NCBI RefSeq assembly: GCF_901875555.1
Contig: NZ_CABFMD010000002.1
Span: forward strand, 16,200 to 80,199
From: Streptococcus parasanguinis
GTDB lineage: Bacteria > Bacillota > Bacilli > Lactobacillales > Streptococcaceae
Direction: 5' to 3'
DNA: 64,000 nt
In this document: in pieces, positions 1 to 8,161 of the stretch
How positions within the stretch are numbered: the first letter of the stretch is position 1
Layout of the letters: each line of letters begins with the position of its first letter
Made by a program: the position numbers and the translations under genes
The notes under the pieces: model-generated
What the model was told of the DNA's origin: nothing
What the model saw: the letters and a program-made list of their open reading frames with translations, nothing else
Databases searched by the model: none

Positions 1-1062
1 TATGACGGTGATGAAGACATCTCCTTTTATGGCAAGCACCAAGCAGGGATTACGACGGCCATGCAGAAGGCTTGCTACTTGGTGGTGTTAGATCTTCACA
101 CGACGGACAAAAAAGAAGTCATCCAGCTCTTTAAAGACTGGACCGATTATAGTAGTAAATTAGTCGAAGGGCAGTTGGTTCAAAAAAATGGTGCCAATGG
201 GTTCTTACCACCAAAAGATACAGGAGAAACTGTCGGACTGAACCCCTATCGCTTGAGCCTGACGTTTGGTGTCTCTGCTAACTTTCTCAAGAAATTAGGT
301 TTGGAATCTAAACGTCCCAAGCTCTTTCGTGATTTGCCTCCATTTCCAAAGGAGCAGTTGCAGGACAAATACACTGGTGGTGACATCGTCATTCAGGCCT
401 GTGCCGACGATGAGCAAGTAGCCTTTCATGCGGTCCGAAATCTCATCCGCAAAGGTCGTAATAGCATCACTATGAAGTGGAGCAAGTCCGGTTTTGCGGC
501 GATTGGTGACAGGAAAGAAACACCGCGCAACCTCTTTGGTTTCAAGGATGGAACAGCAAATGTCACGACTGAGAAGGACTTTGATAAGGTCGTCTGGACT
601 GACAGTAAGGACTGGATGAAGGGTGGTTCCTACATGGCTCTTCGTCTAGTCCAAATGCACTTAGAAACTTGGGACCGGACCAATTTGCAGGAGCAGGAAA
701 ATACCTTTGGTCGCTACAAGGAGTCAGGCGCTCCATTTGGGAAAACCAACGAATTTGATGAAGTAGATTTATCTAAACTACCAGTCGATTCACATGTCCG
801 CTTGGCAAAAGAGCTAAATCTCCCTATTTTACGGCGGTCTTATTCCTATTCGGATGGAATCGATGAGAGAACGGGGCAATTTGATGCAGGCTTGATTTTT
901 ATCGCTTTTCAAAAAGATCCAAACAGTTTTGTTAAAATCCAAACCAATTTGGGTGCAGTCGATAAAATGAACGAGTACATCACCCATATCGGAAGTGGAC
1001 TCTTTGCTTGCTTTGCAGGCGTAGAGAAAGGAGGTTACCTTGGTCAAGCACTCTTTGAATAA
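1..1062 (+). CDS. efeB: Dyp-type haem peroxidase EfeB/FepB, 5' end outside window
   Basis: Haem-dependent peroxidase of the EfeUOB/FepABC iron-uptake system, exported by Tat and thought to help release or oxidise iron for the FTR1 permease. The reading frame is open from base 1 (YDGDEDISFYGKHQAGIT...), so the ATG at 61 is not the start; the missing upstream part should hold the twin-arginine signal peptide. The frame visible here is 353 residues. The Dyp signature GFKDG lies at visible residues 180-184, a histidine that fits the proximal haem ligand is in SHVRLA near residue 264, and RRSYSYSDG follows. It overlaps the next gene by 23 nt and is followed by tatC and tatA, matching the Listeria fep-tat arrangement. 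Confidence 0.93.
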   Translation, partial: YDGDEDISFYGKHQAGITTAMQKACYLVVLDLHTTDKKEVIQLFKDWTDYSSKLVEGQLVQKNGANGFLPPKDTGETVGLNPYRLSLTFGVSANFLKKLGLESKRPKLFRDLPPFPKEQLQDKYTGGDIVIQACADDEQVAFHAVRNLIRKGRNSITMKWSKSGFAAIGDRKETPRNLFGFKDGTANVTTEKDFDKVVWTDSKDWMKGGSYMALRLVQMHLETWDRTNLQEQENTFGRYKESGAPFGKTNEFDEVDLSKLPVDSHVRLAKELNLPILRRSYSYSDGIDERTGQFDAGLIFIAFQKDPNSFVKIQTNLGAVDKMNEYITHIGSGLFACFAGVEKGGYLGQALFE

Positions 1063-2725
1063 ACTCTTGATCTTATTAGGCCTTCTTGCCTTGTTCTGGA
1101 CTTATCCAGTGGCTGCAGAATCTTATAGCGATCTCTTTATCAAGATCACAGATGCAACAACCGCTGTAGAAAATAAGAACCAGGATAAGGCCAAGGAATT
1201 GATCGCTGAGATTCAGGATAATTTTGAATCCAAAAATTACCATGATTCCAAGGCAGGAAAAAAAGTTAGCCAAGCTCTAGCTATAAAAGGGGAGGTAACC
1301 AAAGAGGATCTCACCAAGATTTCATCAGCCTTGCTAGCTTTTGAAAAAGAGCAAAATCCGGTCGATTTAGAGGCAGAAAAAGACAAACTCGTGAGTCGGC
1401 TCGCTCCTTACTTTAAGAATTTACAAGATGCCATTACAGCTAAGGATCTGGATAAAACCCGTCAAACCTATGCAGATCTCAATAATACCTGGACACGAAA
1501 TGAAGCAGTGGTAAGAGATCATAGCACAGCCTACTATGGCAAAATCGAGACGGCCATTTCGCTCTTACGTAGTAGCATTGAAACAGAGCCTACTGACTTC
1601 ACCAGCATCCAGTCCTCCTATGATGACCTCAAAAATGGGATTGATGCCTTTGTAAAAGGAGAAGCGATTAGCAGTGCTAGTACGGATTTGACACTGAAAG
1701 ATGGGATCAAGCTTTTGGAGAAGGCGCTAAGCCAATTCCAATCCGGCGACGATCAATCTGCTACAGCAACTATGAAGCAGTTCATCACCATCTGGCCAAC
1801 CATTGAGGGGGATGTCAGCACGACCAATCCAAGTCTCTACACGCGAGTAGAGAGTGAATCCCCGGTCATTATGGTTAAGGGGAAAGAAAAGACCTATCAA
1901 GAGAAATTACAAGCCTTGATCAGGGACCTGTCTGCGATTGATACGACAGCTTCTTACAACGCTTTTGATGCTATGTTGATTCTTCTGCGTGAAGGTGTAG
2001 AAGCGCTTCTGATCGTCATGGCGCTTGTAACGACCCTTAAGGCTGCCAAGATGAGGAAAGGCCTCAAATGGGTCTACGGTGGAGCTTTTGCGGGTGTTCT
2101 TGCCAGTGCAGCGATCGCTCTTGTTCTGCAAGTAGCTTTTCCAGCTGTGACTTCGGGGTCTAACCGGGAAATTATTGAAGGGGGCGTTGGGATTTTCGCT
2201 GTAGTCATGATGATCCTCATTGGAATTTGGCTCCACAGCAAGTCCTCTGTCAAACAGTGGAATGCCTTTATGGATCGTCAGATGAAGACGGTAACGGCTA
2301 CAGGAAGTTTTGTTTCTATGTTTGCCCTCAGTTTCTTAGCAGTCTTTCGTGAAGGGGCTGAGACCATTCTCTTCTATGTTGGAATCATTCCACGGATTAC
2401 AACTGCTCATTTCATACTAGGAATCGAGCTTGCCATAGCCGTTCTCATTATCATTGCAGTGGCGATGACCAAGGCCAGTCAAGCCATCCAACCTCATCGG
2501 ATCTTTTTCATTCTGACGTGGTTGATTTACGCCTTGGCCTTCAAGATGCTCGGTGTCAGCATCCACGCCCTGCAGTTGACTAATATCCTACCGAACCATT
2601 TGGTCAATGAACTTCCAACCATCGATTGGGCAGGGATCTATCCAAGCTGGGAAGTTCTTCTTTCTCAACTACTCTTTGTGGCTCTGATCGCTCTTATCAC
2701 GGTGAGACAACATGGCAAAGAGTAG
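1040..2725 (+). CDS. efeU: FTR1-family iron permease (EfeU/FepC)
   Basis: High-affinity iron permease of the plasma membrane. A signal-peptide-like N-terminus is followed by a long extracytoplasmic helical domain (about residues 30-300) and then a C-terminal FTR1 domain with about seven membrane segments. Both FTR1 iron-binding motifs are visible: REGVE at residue 317 and REGAE at residue 437. The start is TTG at 1040, chosen because AAAGGAGGT (1027-1035) sits just ahead; no ATG is as well placed. The gene overlaps efeB by 23 nt and tatC by 14 nt, so the four genes form one tightly coupled operon. The 561-aa length fits the long Gram-positive form that fuses an EfeO-like helical region to the permease. 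Confidence 0.93.
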   Translation: MVKHSLNKLLILLGLLALFWTYPVAAESYSDLFIKITDATTAVENKNQDKAKELIAEIQDNFESKNYHDSKAGKKVSQALAIKGEVTKEDLTKISSALLAFEKEQNPVDLEAEKDKLVSRLAPYFKNLQDAITAKDLDKTRQTYADLNNTWTRNEAVVRDHSTAYYGKIETAISLLRSSIETEPTDFTSIQSSYDDLKNGIDAFVKGEAISSASTDLTLKDGIKLLEKALSQFQSGDDQSATATMKQFITIWPTIEGDVSTTNPSLYTRVESESPVIMVKGKEKTYQEKLQALIRDLSAIDTTASYNAFDAMLILLREGVEALLIVMALVTTLKAAKMRKGLKWVYGGAFAGVLASAAIALVLQVAFPAVTSGSNREIIEGGVGIFAVVMMILIGIWLHSKSSVKQWNAFMDRQMKTVTATGSFVSMFALSFLAVFREGAETILFYVGIIPRITTAHFILGIELAIAVLIIIAVAMTKASQAIQPHRIFFILTWLIYALAFKMLGVSIHALQLTNILPNHLVNELPTIDWAGIYPSWEVLLSQLLFVALIALITVRQHGKE

Positions 2726-3431
2726 AGCAGATAAAATGACCATTGTCGAGCACTTGGTCGAATTTCGAAAACGTTTGATCGCAGTGGTCTTGTGTTATAT
2801 TATCGTCTTCATCCTAGCCTTTGTATTTGGAGGAGAACTCTACCAAGTATTGACGGCTAGCCTGCATCAAAAATTGCTGGTATTGGGGCCAAATGATATC
2901 CTCTGGATCTATGTATCGCTGGCCAATCTTACAGCCTTTAGTCTGACACTGCCCTTTATTGTCTACCAGATTTGGCAATTTGTGAGACCGGCTTTGAGGG
3001 AGAAGGAGGCGCGAGCAGTCTTTGCCTACATCCCAGCTAGCTTTATTTGCTTTGTGCTGGGGCTTGCATTTGGTTATTTCTTTGTCAGCCCAGCGATTTT
3101 AGAGGTCTTGATGCGCTTGGGAGAAGGACTGTTTGATACCCAATTAACGGCACAAAATTATTTAACCTTCTTATGGCACACCACCTTGCCTTTAGGAGTC
3201 TTGTTTGAGTTACCAGTTTTGGTCGCTTTTCTGACCTCAATTGGGCTTTTGACACCACAGTTTTTAATCACCTATCGTCGTTACGCTTACTTTGTCCTGC
3301 TGGTCTTAGCCGTCGTGCTAACCCCTGCAGACTTTATCAGTGACTTGGCCATGACACTCCCTTTGATCCTCTTATTTGAAGTGAGTGTCGCCATCAGTAA
3401 AGTCATCTATTCGAGAAAAAGGAGAAACTAA
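2712..3431 (+). CDS. tatC: Tat translocase subunit TatC
   Basis: Membrane receptor of the twin-arginine translocase, which binds RR signal peptides and moves folded proteins across the membrane. 239 aa, the usual TatC length, with about six hydrophobic segments. The N-terminus carries the conserved EHLVEFRKRL motif with the key glutamate. Many streptococci lack Tat; where it occurs it is linked to this iron operon, and EfeB is the obvious cargo. The ATG at 2712 lies inside the end of efeU (14-nt overlap), and the stop overlaps the tatA start by one base. Confidence 0.95.
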   Translation: MAKSRADKMTIVEHLVEFRKRLIAVVLCYIIVFILAFVFGGELYQVLTASLHQKLLVLGPNDILWIYVSLANLTAFSLTLPFIVYQIWQFVRPALREKEARAVFAYIPASFICFVLGLAFGYFFVSPAILEVLMRLGEGLFDTQLTAQNYLTFLWHTTLPLGVLFELPVLVAFLTSIGLLTPQFLITYRRYAYFVLLVLAVVLTPADFISDLAMTLPLILLFEVSVAISKVIYSRKRRN

Positions 3432-3628
3432 TGGGAATTTTACGTGATATTGGAGCACCAGGTTTGATCATCATCATCTTGGGTGCCCTCTTGATTTTTG
3501 GACCAAAACGCCTGCCTGAGTTGGGCCAGTCTATCGGTAAAATGTTTGCTGAATTTAAGACAGCTGTCAATAAAGGTAGTGAAGAAGCCGATCAAGACGC
3601 AAAAGAAGATAAGAAAGAAAAAGAATAA
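3431..3628 (+). CDS. tatA: Tat translocase pore subunit TatA
   Basis: Pore-forming Tat subunit. 65 aa: one N-terminal membrane helix (GAPGLIIIILGALLIFGP), the FGPKRLPELG hinge typical of TatA/E, then an amphipathic helix and a charged tail ending in KEDKKEKE. The start shares one base with the tatC stop (TAATG), with AAAGGAG 7 nt upstream. This is the only TatA/B-like gene here, so the translocase is the minimal TatAC type. It is the last gene of the efe-tat operon; a new promoter follows 23 nt later. Confidence 0.95.
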   Translation: MGILRDIGAPGLIIIILGALLIFGPKRLPELGQSIGKMFAEFKTAVNKGSEEADQDAKEDKKEKE

Positions 3629-3650
3629 TCAGACAATTTTCAAAATTCTA

Positions 3651-3679
3651 TTGAGTTCGATTGCATAAAAAGGTATAAT
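3651..3679 (+). promoter_or_regulatory. Sigma-A promoter for the 36-aa sORF
   Basis: TTGAGT (3651-3656), a 17-bp spacer and a perfect TATAAT (3674-3679). Expected transcription start is near 3686, giving a leader of about 30 nt to the ATG at 3715. Confidence 0.75.
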
Positions 3680-3714
3680 AAGACAAGTACTTGCAATCGA
3701 TGAAGGAGGAAACC

Positions 3715-3825
3715 ATGATTATTACGATTTTGTCACTCATTTTTTATTTCAGCTATATCGGATTCTTATGCTGGTTGGTCGTAAAAATTGTTGAAAAATT
3801 GTTCAATTTCTTGTTGAACCGTTAA
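3715..3825 (+). CDS. Small hydrophobic membrane peptide (36 aa)
   Basis: Short ORF with its own promoter (3651-3679), a strong AAGGAGGA ribosome site (3703-3710) spaced correctly before the ATG, and a terminator-like hairpin just after the stop. The peptide starts MIITILSLIFYFSYIGFLCW, is one membrane helix of about 22 residues, and ends in a basic amphipathic tail (KIVEKLFNFLLNR). I do not recognise the family. The complete expression unit argues that it is real. It could be a small regulatory membrane protein, a type I toxin-like peptide, or a dual-function RNA. It is transcribed separately from the efe-tat operon. Confidence 0.65.
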   Translation: MIITILSLIFYFSYIGFLCWLVVKIVEKLFNFLLNR

Positions 3826-3834
3826 TGAAGAAAC

Positions 3835-3866
3835 AATCCATTTCACAACAAGTGAGTGGATTTTTT
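3835..3866 (+). terminator. Rho-independent terminator after the sORF
   Basis: AATCCA (3835-3840) pairs with TGGATT (3857-3862), extended by TCAC/GTGA inside with a small bulge, and followed by six T residues. Confidence 0.65.
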
Positions 3867-3940
3867 GTATCCAATTCATTTGGAAAGAATAAATCAAAGA
3901 GGTCCTAACGGTCTCAGATTGAATATAAAGTCATATAAAA

Positions 3941-4076
3941 AAACTTTCCTTAAGTGAGTACGGACGTCAGCGAACTTCTTCGAAGTTCCATGACTAATTA
4001 TTGAGCCTAAGGTCTCAATAATTCCGAGTGCCTGAAACGTTATTGTTTCAGGCACTTTTCCCACAGCGGAAAGTTT
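3941..4076. repeat. Multi-hairpin intergenic element
   Basis: A 136-bp element closed by a perfect 9-bp outer stem (AAACTTTCC 3941-3949 / GGAAAGTTT 4068-4076). Inside are three further hairpins: GAACTTC-TTC-GAAGTTC (3972-3988), a 10-bp stem AATTATTGAG/CTCAATAATT (3996-4023), and a 12-bp stem AGTGCCTGAAAC/GTTTCAGGCACT (4027-4056) followed by TTTTC. This cloverleaf-like layout resembles streptococcal mobile hairpin repeats of the BOX type, though it is not a canonical BOX. The last hairpin could terminate + strand transcripts. No gene lies between 3826 and 4287. Confidence 0.6.
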
Positions 4077-4178
4077 CGATATTTTATCACCTTATTCTAC
4101 TTTATAATAGTTTATTTACATTCTAAGAGACCCTTTTGGGCTCTTTTGTGTATCTAATTCCCCTAGCTAGTGACGAAC

Positions 4179-4207
4179 TTGATCTTCAAACTGTATTTCG
4201 GTATGAT
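4179..4207 (+). promoter_or_regulatory. Promoter of the 4288 gene
   Basis: TTGATC (4179-4184), 17-bp spacer, TATGAT (4202-4207). The downstream start at 4288 is preceded by AAGGAGAAGG. Confidence 0.55.
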
Positions 4208-4287
4208 AGTAGGGAGTAGAATTACGGTTTAGTTGTGTAGGGCTGACTGAGTAATATACAAGTGGCTGTAGATAAGAAGGAGAAGGA

Positions 4288-5208
4288 ATGAAGAGATTTA
4301 AAAAGATTGCAATGTTGTCTGTGATTTTTGTCGCAATTTTAGGATTTTTTGTCTATAAATACTACCAAGATAAACAAGAAAAAGAAGATTATTACAATAA
4401 TGTGTACACTTATAGTGGTGACTACGAAATTGGTGATTATGTATTTCTAGGAGATAAGGGAATCGTAGCAAAATGGGTTAGTTAAGATCCGGAAGAAGAT
4501 AATCAAATTCGTAAGTACCTTAAAAACGATCCACAAAGTAAAGTCGAATATAATAACGATGATGTTATTATAGCAGGTGCTCGTTTTATCATTAGACAAA
4601 ATATTAAAACGATGTCACGAAAAAAAGGTGGAAGTACCTATCTTTTATTAATATATGATACAAAAGATAAAACTTTAAAAAAGAAAGAAGTTGATGTATT
4701 AAAATGGCTTCGCGAAAAAGGTGATGGCTGGGGATTAAGTACAGTTGGTCCATATTTAAATATACTACCTAGCGGAAAAGAAGTGTTGTCAATCAATATT
4801 CAAAAGAATACAGAAAAAAAGGTGAATGGTATTCCGGTCTCTAAGACAGAGATTAAACCATTTTATTTAGATTTGGAAACGGGTAAATTCACTGATTATC
4901 AGAAGGACAGTAAAAAAATAGAGGGATTATATTATTTACTCAATGAAAATTATCAAGGTATCACTTTACCAGGGGATAAATTATTAAATTATGGGCTAGA
5001 TTTAAACTATAATACTGTAAACATCAAAAAAGAATTATTTTTCCGAAATAAAGATCTACCAATTCAGAAAGAATATCCGAATGCTTATAAAATCTTAAAA
5101 GAAAAGGACAGTGCTTATTATCCAACTTTTAATGGTGATCGTAGTTCAAAAGAAATTCTTGATCATTTATCCCCACTTATACCAGAAGGTAACAAAGTTT
5201 TAAATTAG
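4288..5208 (+). pseudogene. Membrane-anchored hypothetical protein interrupted by an in-frame stop
   Basis: One continuous frame of 307 codons broken only by TAA at 4483-4485 (codon 66, ...AKWVS-stop-DPEED...). The frame stays open across the stop and on to 5208. The only later ATG (4612) has no ribosome site, so a separate second gene is unlikely. The intact product would have an N-terminal membrane anchor (residues 8-23) and a lysine-rich extracytoplasmic domain of about 280 residues. Length, architecture and several segments (YDTKDKTLKKKEVDVLKWL; LDLETGK; KEYPNAYK) resemble the intact protein at 8162-9085, so I read the two as diverged paralogues. A single C-to-T or G-to-T change (CAA or GAA to TAA) could have made the stop. 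Function unknown; the neighbourhood suggests an immunity-type role. Confidence 0.7.
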
Positions 5209-5251
5209 GTAGACTCAATCATTGTTTTAATAGCTTCGAAAGGTTGTTTTC

Positions 5252-5758
5252 ATGATTCGTAAAGAAAAAATTAATGGTCACGTCTACAATATTTCCTTAA
5301 ATGACAAAACGCTTCAAAAAGGATGGTATTTGATTGTGACAGACCAACACCAAGAGTACATAGTGAAAAGGAATTGCAGCCTTTCTACAAAGAGATCCTT
5401 TGCCATTTATCAAACAAACTATTCATTTAGTAAACATACACATAACCAAAACGTGAGAAGTAGGAAAGGTCTATCATACCTTGGAGCAACTGTTGTGATA
5501 GCTACGCTCATTCGTTTACTTACTCCGTATCAATTATGGTTAGGTCCTACCATTAAAGCAACAAACTATTTTCAAGGCACGGTACATTTACTATCTTTGG
5601 TTTTTGCGGTGACCGTCTCATTTATTTTTGTTGCTGTGTTTAGGAAAATGAAATTAAAAGCCTTTCTAAAAGGTAAAAAGGCGGATTTGAAGTATATTGG
5701 TAGAGTTAAAACACTGACCCCATTAAAAGTAACGAAAGAAGGAGTGGATTTTTGGTAA
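5252..5758 (+). CDS. Hypothetical two-TM membrane protein
   Basis: 168 aa, not recognised. The N-terminal 70 residues are soluble and basic. Two membrane segments follow (about 75-93 and 108-130), then a basic cytoplasmic tail (KMKLKAFLKGKKADLKYIG). The start ATG has GAAAGG upstream. Its TAA stop overlaps the next ATG by one base, which suggests translational coupling. The two-helix layout with basic flanks recalls membrane proteins found near toxin-immunity loci in Firmicutes, but no assignment is made. Confidence 0.7.
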   Translation: MIRKEKINGHVYNISLNDKTLQKGWYLIVTDQHQEYIVKRNCSLSTKRSFAIYQTNYSFSKHTHNQNVRSRKGLSYLGATVVIATLIRLLTPYQLWLGPTIKATNYFQGTVHLLSLVFAVTVSFIFVAVFRKMKLKAFLKGKKADLKYIGRVKTLTPLKVTKEGVDFW

Positions 5759-5982
5759 TGAAGAAACGAATATTTCAAAAAGGCTTGGGTTATGGAATAT
5801 TATTTCTCGTTTTCATTCTTCCGATGTTTTTATTTGCTTATTTTGTCCAATTGAGGGTATTCTTGATTGTACCGATTGTGCTTTATTTGGTTCTATTTTT
5901 CAATGGTGTTATTGTGAGTGATCATGATCGGATGACTGAATTTGAAATTTCAAGCGAAAGTATAAAACAAGTGGAGGGATAG
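5758..5982 (+). CDS. Small hypothetical membrane protein
   Basis: 74 aa with two hydrophobic helices separated by a short turn (GILFLVFILPMFLFAYFV and LIVPIVLYLVLFFNGVIV) and a short acidic tail. ATG 5758 is chosen because TAATG overlap starts are common in this window. The TTG at 5752 is an alternative with closer spacing to AAGGAG (5739-5744) and would add two residues. Unknown function; probably acts with the 5252 product, to which it is coupled. Confidence 0.65.
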   Translation: MKKRIFQKGLGYGILFLVFILPMFLFAYFVQLRVFLIVPIVLYLVLFFNGVIVSDHDRMTEFEISSESIKQVEG

Positions 5983-5983
5983 T

Positions 5984-6451
5984 ATGCGTAAAGAATTTCT
6001 CGTTTATCAAAACAAAGTATACTCTAATTTTGTGAATTATATAAATGATTACATCCTACTTTCGGAAGATCCAGCGATGCTGGAAGAAGGTTATATTCCC
6101 TATAGTTCCTATGTATGTGATGCCGGAGAAGGCGTATACGGGAAGATTGTGCCTTATAGTGAAGTTACGCAAAGATATGTGGTTTGTGATCGTGTTTTGT
6201 ATAAAGAACATGAATTTACAATTGCTGGTCAAAAACGGGATGATGATGATTTTACTGCACCCGATTCTTATGTGCGAATCTTAGTTTTTGATAAAGAATT
6301 TCTAATTGAAAACAATTTAGCTGATGATGCTGTATTAATGGATGATAAATATGGTCAGACCATGTATGCATCAGGAAAAATCCCTATTAGCGAAGTAACC
6401 ATTCTACGTCGCAGAAAGGATTTGCCAGTAGACCGAAGGAGAAAAATATGA
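5984..6451 (+). CDS. Hypothetical cytoplasmic protein (155 aa)
   Basis: Acidic soluble protein with no signal peptide or membrane segment, ending in a basic cluster (RRRKDLPVDRRRK). GGAGGG lies just before the ATG. It overlaps the next gene by 4 nt (ATGA), so it belongs to the same operon. I do not recognise a family. Acidic, small, soluble proteins in a run of unrelated small genes are typical of immunity-gene arrays, but nothing in the sequence proves that role. Confidence 0.7.
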   Translation: MRKEFLVYQNKVYSNFVNYINDYILLSEDPAMLEEGYIPYSSYVCDAGEGVYGKIVPYSEVTQRYVVCDRVLYKEHEFTIAGQKRDDDDFTAPDSYVRILVFDKEFLIENNLADDAVLMDDKYGQTMYASGKIPISEVTILRRRKDLPVDRRRKI

Positions 6452-7323
6452 AATCAGTTAGTTTTACAATAAAAAGCAAGCAATCACTAAGGATTGGTGA
6501 GGTGCTTCAAGCAGAACTCTTTGAATGTTACAGCGTTTCCGCTAAGGATGCAGGATTAAAGCCATCTGCAGACTCTCTTATTTCGGATTTCCATTCTGTT
6601 CAGTTTGGAGTCAAAGGGAAGTCTAGTTTAGGTTTCCGTCTAGCTTTTGACGGTCAAGCCTATCAGGTATCTGTTCCAGATTTGGCGACAGCTTCTGACT
6701 GGACTGGGGCCTTGATGTTCTTGAAAACCTTGCTCCTTATCTTAGATGTAAGTGTGTGTGAACATGATGGCGTGGACTATGATAAAGATTCCGTTCTTGA
6801 TTTTCATTTCATGGATATTTTCTTATCAGCTCTTTCGGAATTGACTAAGGAAGTAAAAGTTCATCCTATCGTGGAAATCATGGGAGTGAAACGTCCCATT
6901 TACATCAATGAACTCTATCTAGGACAAATTATCCATGTGCCGGATGATCAACTCTTAAATAGTTATGACCAGCGCTTGCGCTTTACCCAACAGCTAAATG
7001 CTTATTACTCTGAGCAGCAAGTTTTTAAAGTAGAGCAAAATGGTGAGGATATCATTATCCCTATCAATTATCTAAATAGTGAAGCGCGGACAGTCCTACC
7101 AGCATACCCTGAGTTGGAACCTCAATATTTGCAACAGTATCGAGGAAGTAAGGTTGCAGTAGCACGATTATTCATTATGACAGCCGATGATGAAAAACTA
7201 GCCGAGGTTCCTTATCGACAATTCTTAGAGTCGTTGACCGAGGGCATCTATATGCTGGATGCTAAATATGTTCTCGTAGACCCGATTTCACCTGAGATGT
7301 TGCAGAAGTCATCACAAAACTAA
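6448..7323 (+). CDS. DUF4299-like protein
   Basis: 291 aa, soluble. The N-terminus (MKSVSFTIKSKQSL) and overall length recall the DUF4299 family of Firmicutes; this is recognition by eye. There is no membrane segment and no evident catalytic motif. It starts inside the end of the previous gene (ATGA overlap). Codon use looks less AT-biased than the flanking small genes. Function unknown. Confidence 0.65.
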   Translation: MKSVSFTIKSKQSLRIGEVLQAELFECYSVSAKDAGLKPSADSLISDFHSVQFGVKGKSSLGFRLAFDGQAYQVSVPDLATASDWTGALMFLKTLLLILDVSVCEHDGVDYDKDSVLDFHFMDIFLSALSELTKEVKVHPIVEIMGVKRPIYINELYLGQIIHVPDDQLLNSYDQRLRFTQQLNAYYSEQQVFKVEQNGEDIIIPINYLNSEARTVLPAYPELEPQYLQQYRGSKVAVARLFIMTADDEKLAEVPYRQFLESLTEGIYMLDAKYVLVDPISPEMLQKSSQN

Positions 7324-7438
7324 TATTCTAAGAAAATGATTATTTTGAAAATGTAGATTAGACTCTTAAATTTGCTGGGAAGCTAACTAATTATCCCAAT
7401 AAGGTTTAGAGGTAAAAATAAAGAAAGAATAAGTTTGT

Positions 7439-8083
7439 ATGCGACAAATAAAAGGAAATGGGTTTATTATTACTGAAGAAAATGGCAATTATACGATGTC
7501 TTGGATGACAGGAGGTTTGCAAGATAGAGAAGTTAGCTATCCAGTTAGTAAAGAGTTGGTAGATAAGGCTTTGAAGTCAGAACAGGATGCTTATGAGGTA
7601 GAACTATTTTTAGCGACTGGAGAATGGGTAACAAAGAAAAGCAAGGATGTAGCTAGACAAAATTATTTTAGGTCATCACCTGTTCGTATTTTAGTAAATC
7701 CGTCATCTATTAAAGAGCTATTCTCTGATAAAGAATTTGAAGAATTGTTATATAAGGCTATATCTGAAAAACTAAACCCAACAGAACTCGATTCTATTGG
7801 TGTAGTTGAAAATCATTTAGAGCTTCTTCTGGTGGATCCAGTGGGCTGGCAGGAAGAGATAGAAGCAGTCCATTTGGAAATTCTGCAAGAAAAAATTAAC
7901 AATTACATTCACTTTCTCGAAAGCAAGCAGTATGTGGAGCGATATGGCGATAAGTTTGATAAGAAAATCATCCATATCACCTTCCAATATTCTCCGTCGG
8001 ATAACGGCTTAGCCTTCCTCGCAGCTGTTCAGAAGTCTTTGCAAGGAACAGATATGAGTTTGAAGATAGAAGTACCGGAGTAA
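7439..8083 (+). CDS. Two-domain protein: Imm74-like N-terminus and DUF6572-like C-terminus
   Basis: 214 aa. The C-terminal half (about 115-214; LLLVDPVGWQEE, HLEILQEKINNYIHFLES) has the pattern of DUF6572 proteins, which are normally stand-alone proteins of about 100 aa. The N-terminal half (YEVELFLATGEWVTKKSK) resembles Imm74-type immunity domains. Both calls are pattern recognition. If right, this is a fusion of two immunity-type modules. The ribosome site is weak, and 115 bp separate it from the gene before, so it may have its own promoter. Confidence 0.6.
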   Translation: MRQIKGNGFIITEENGNYTMSWMTGGLQDREVSYPVSKELVDKALKSEQDAYEVELFLATGEWVTKKSKDVARQNYFRSSPVRILVNPSSIKELFSDKEFEELLYKAISEKLNPTELDSIGVVENHLELLLVDPVGWQEEIEAVHLEILQEKINNYIHFLESKQYVERYGDKFDKKIIHITFQYSPSDNGLAFLAAVQKSLQGTDMSLKIEVPE

Positions 8084-8161
8084 TACTAAACCCTCGTTTA
8101 ATCGAAATAGTTTGTGTAAAAAACTAAGAATTGATTGATCTCTAAAAATAGATAGGAGTAT

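Noticed and set aside
4612..5208. Separate 198-codon gene
   Set aside because: Same frame as the 4288 gene with no stop between except TAA 4483; no ribosome site at 4612, so it is the 3' part of the interrupted gene.
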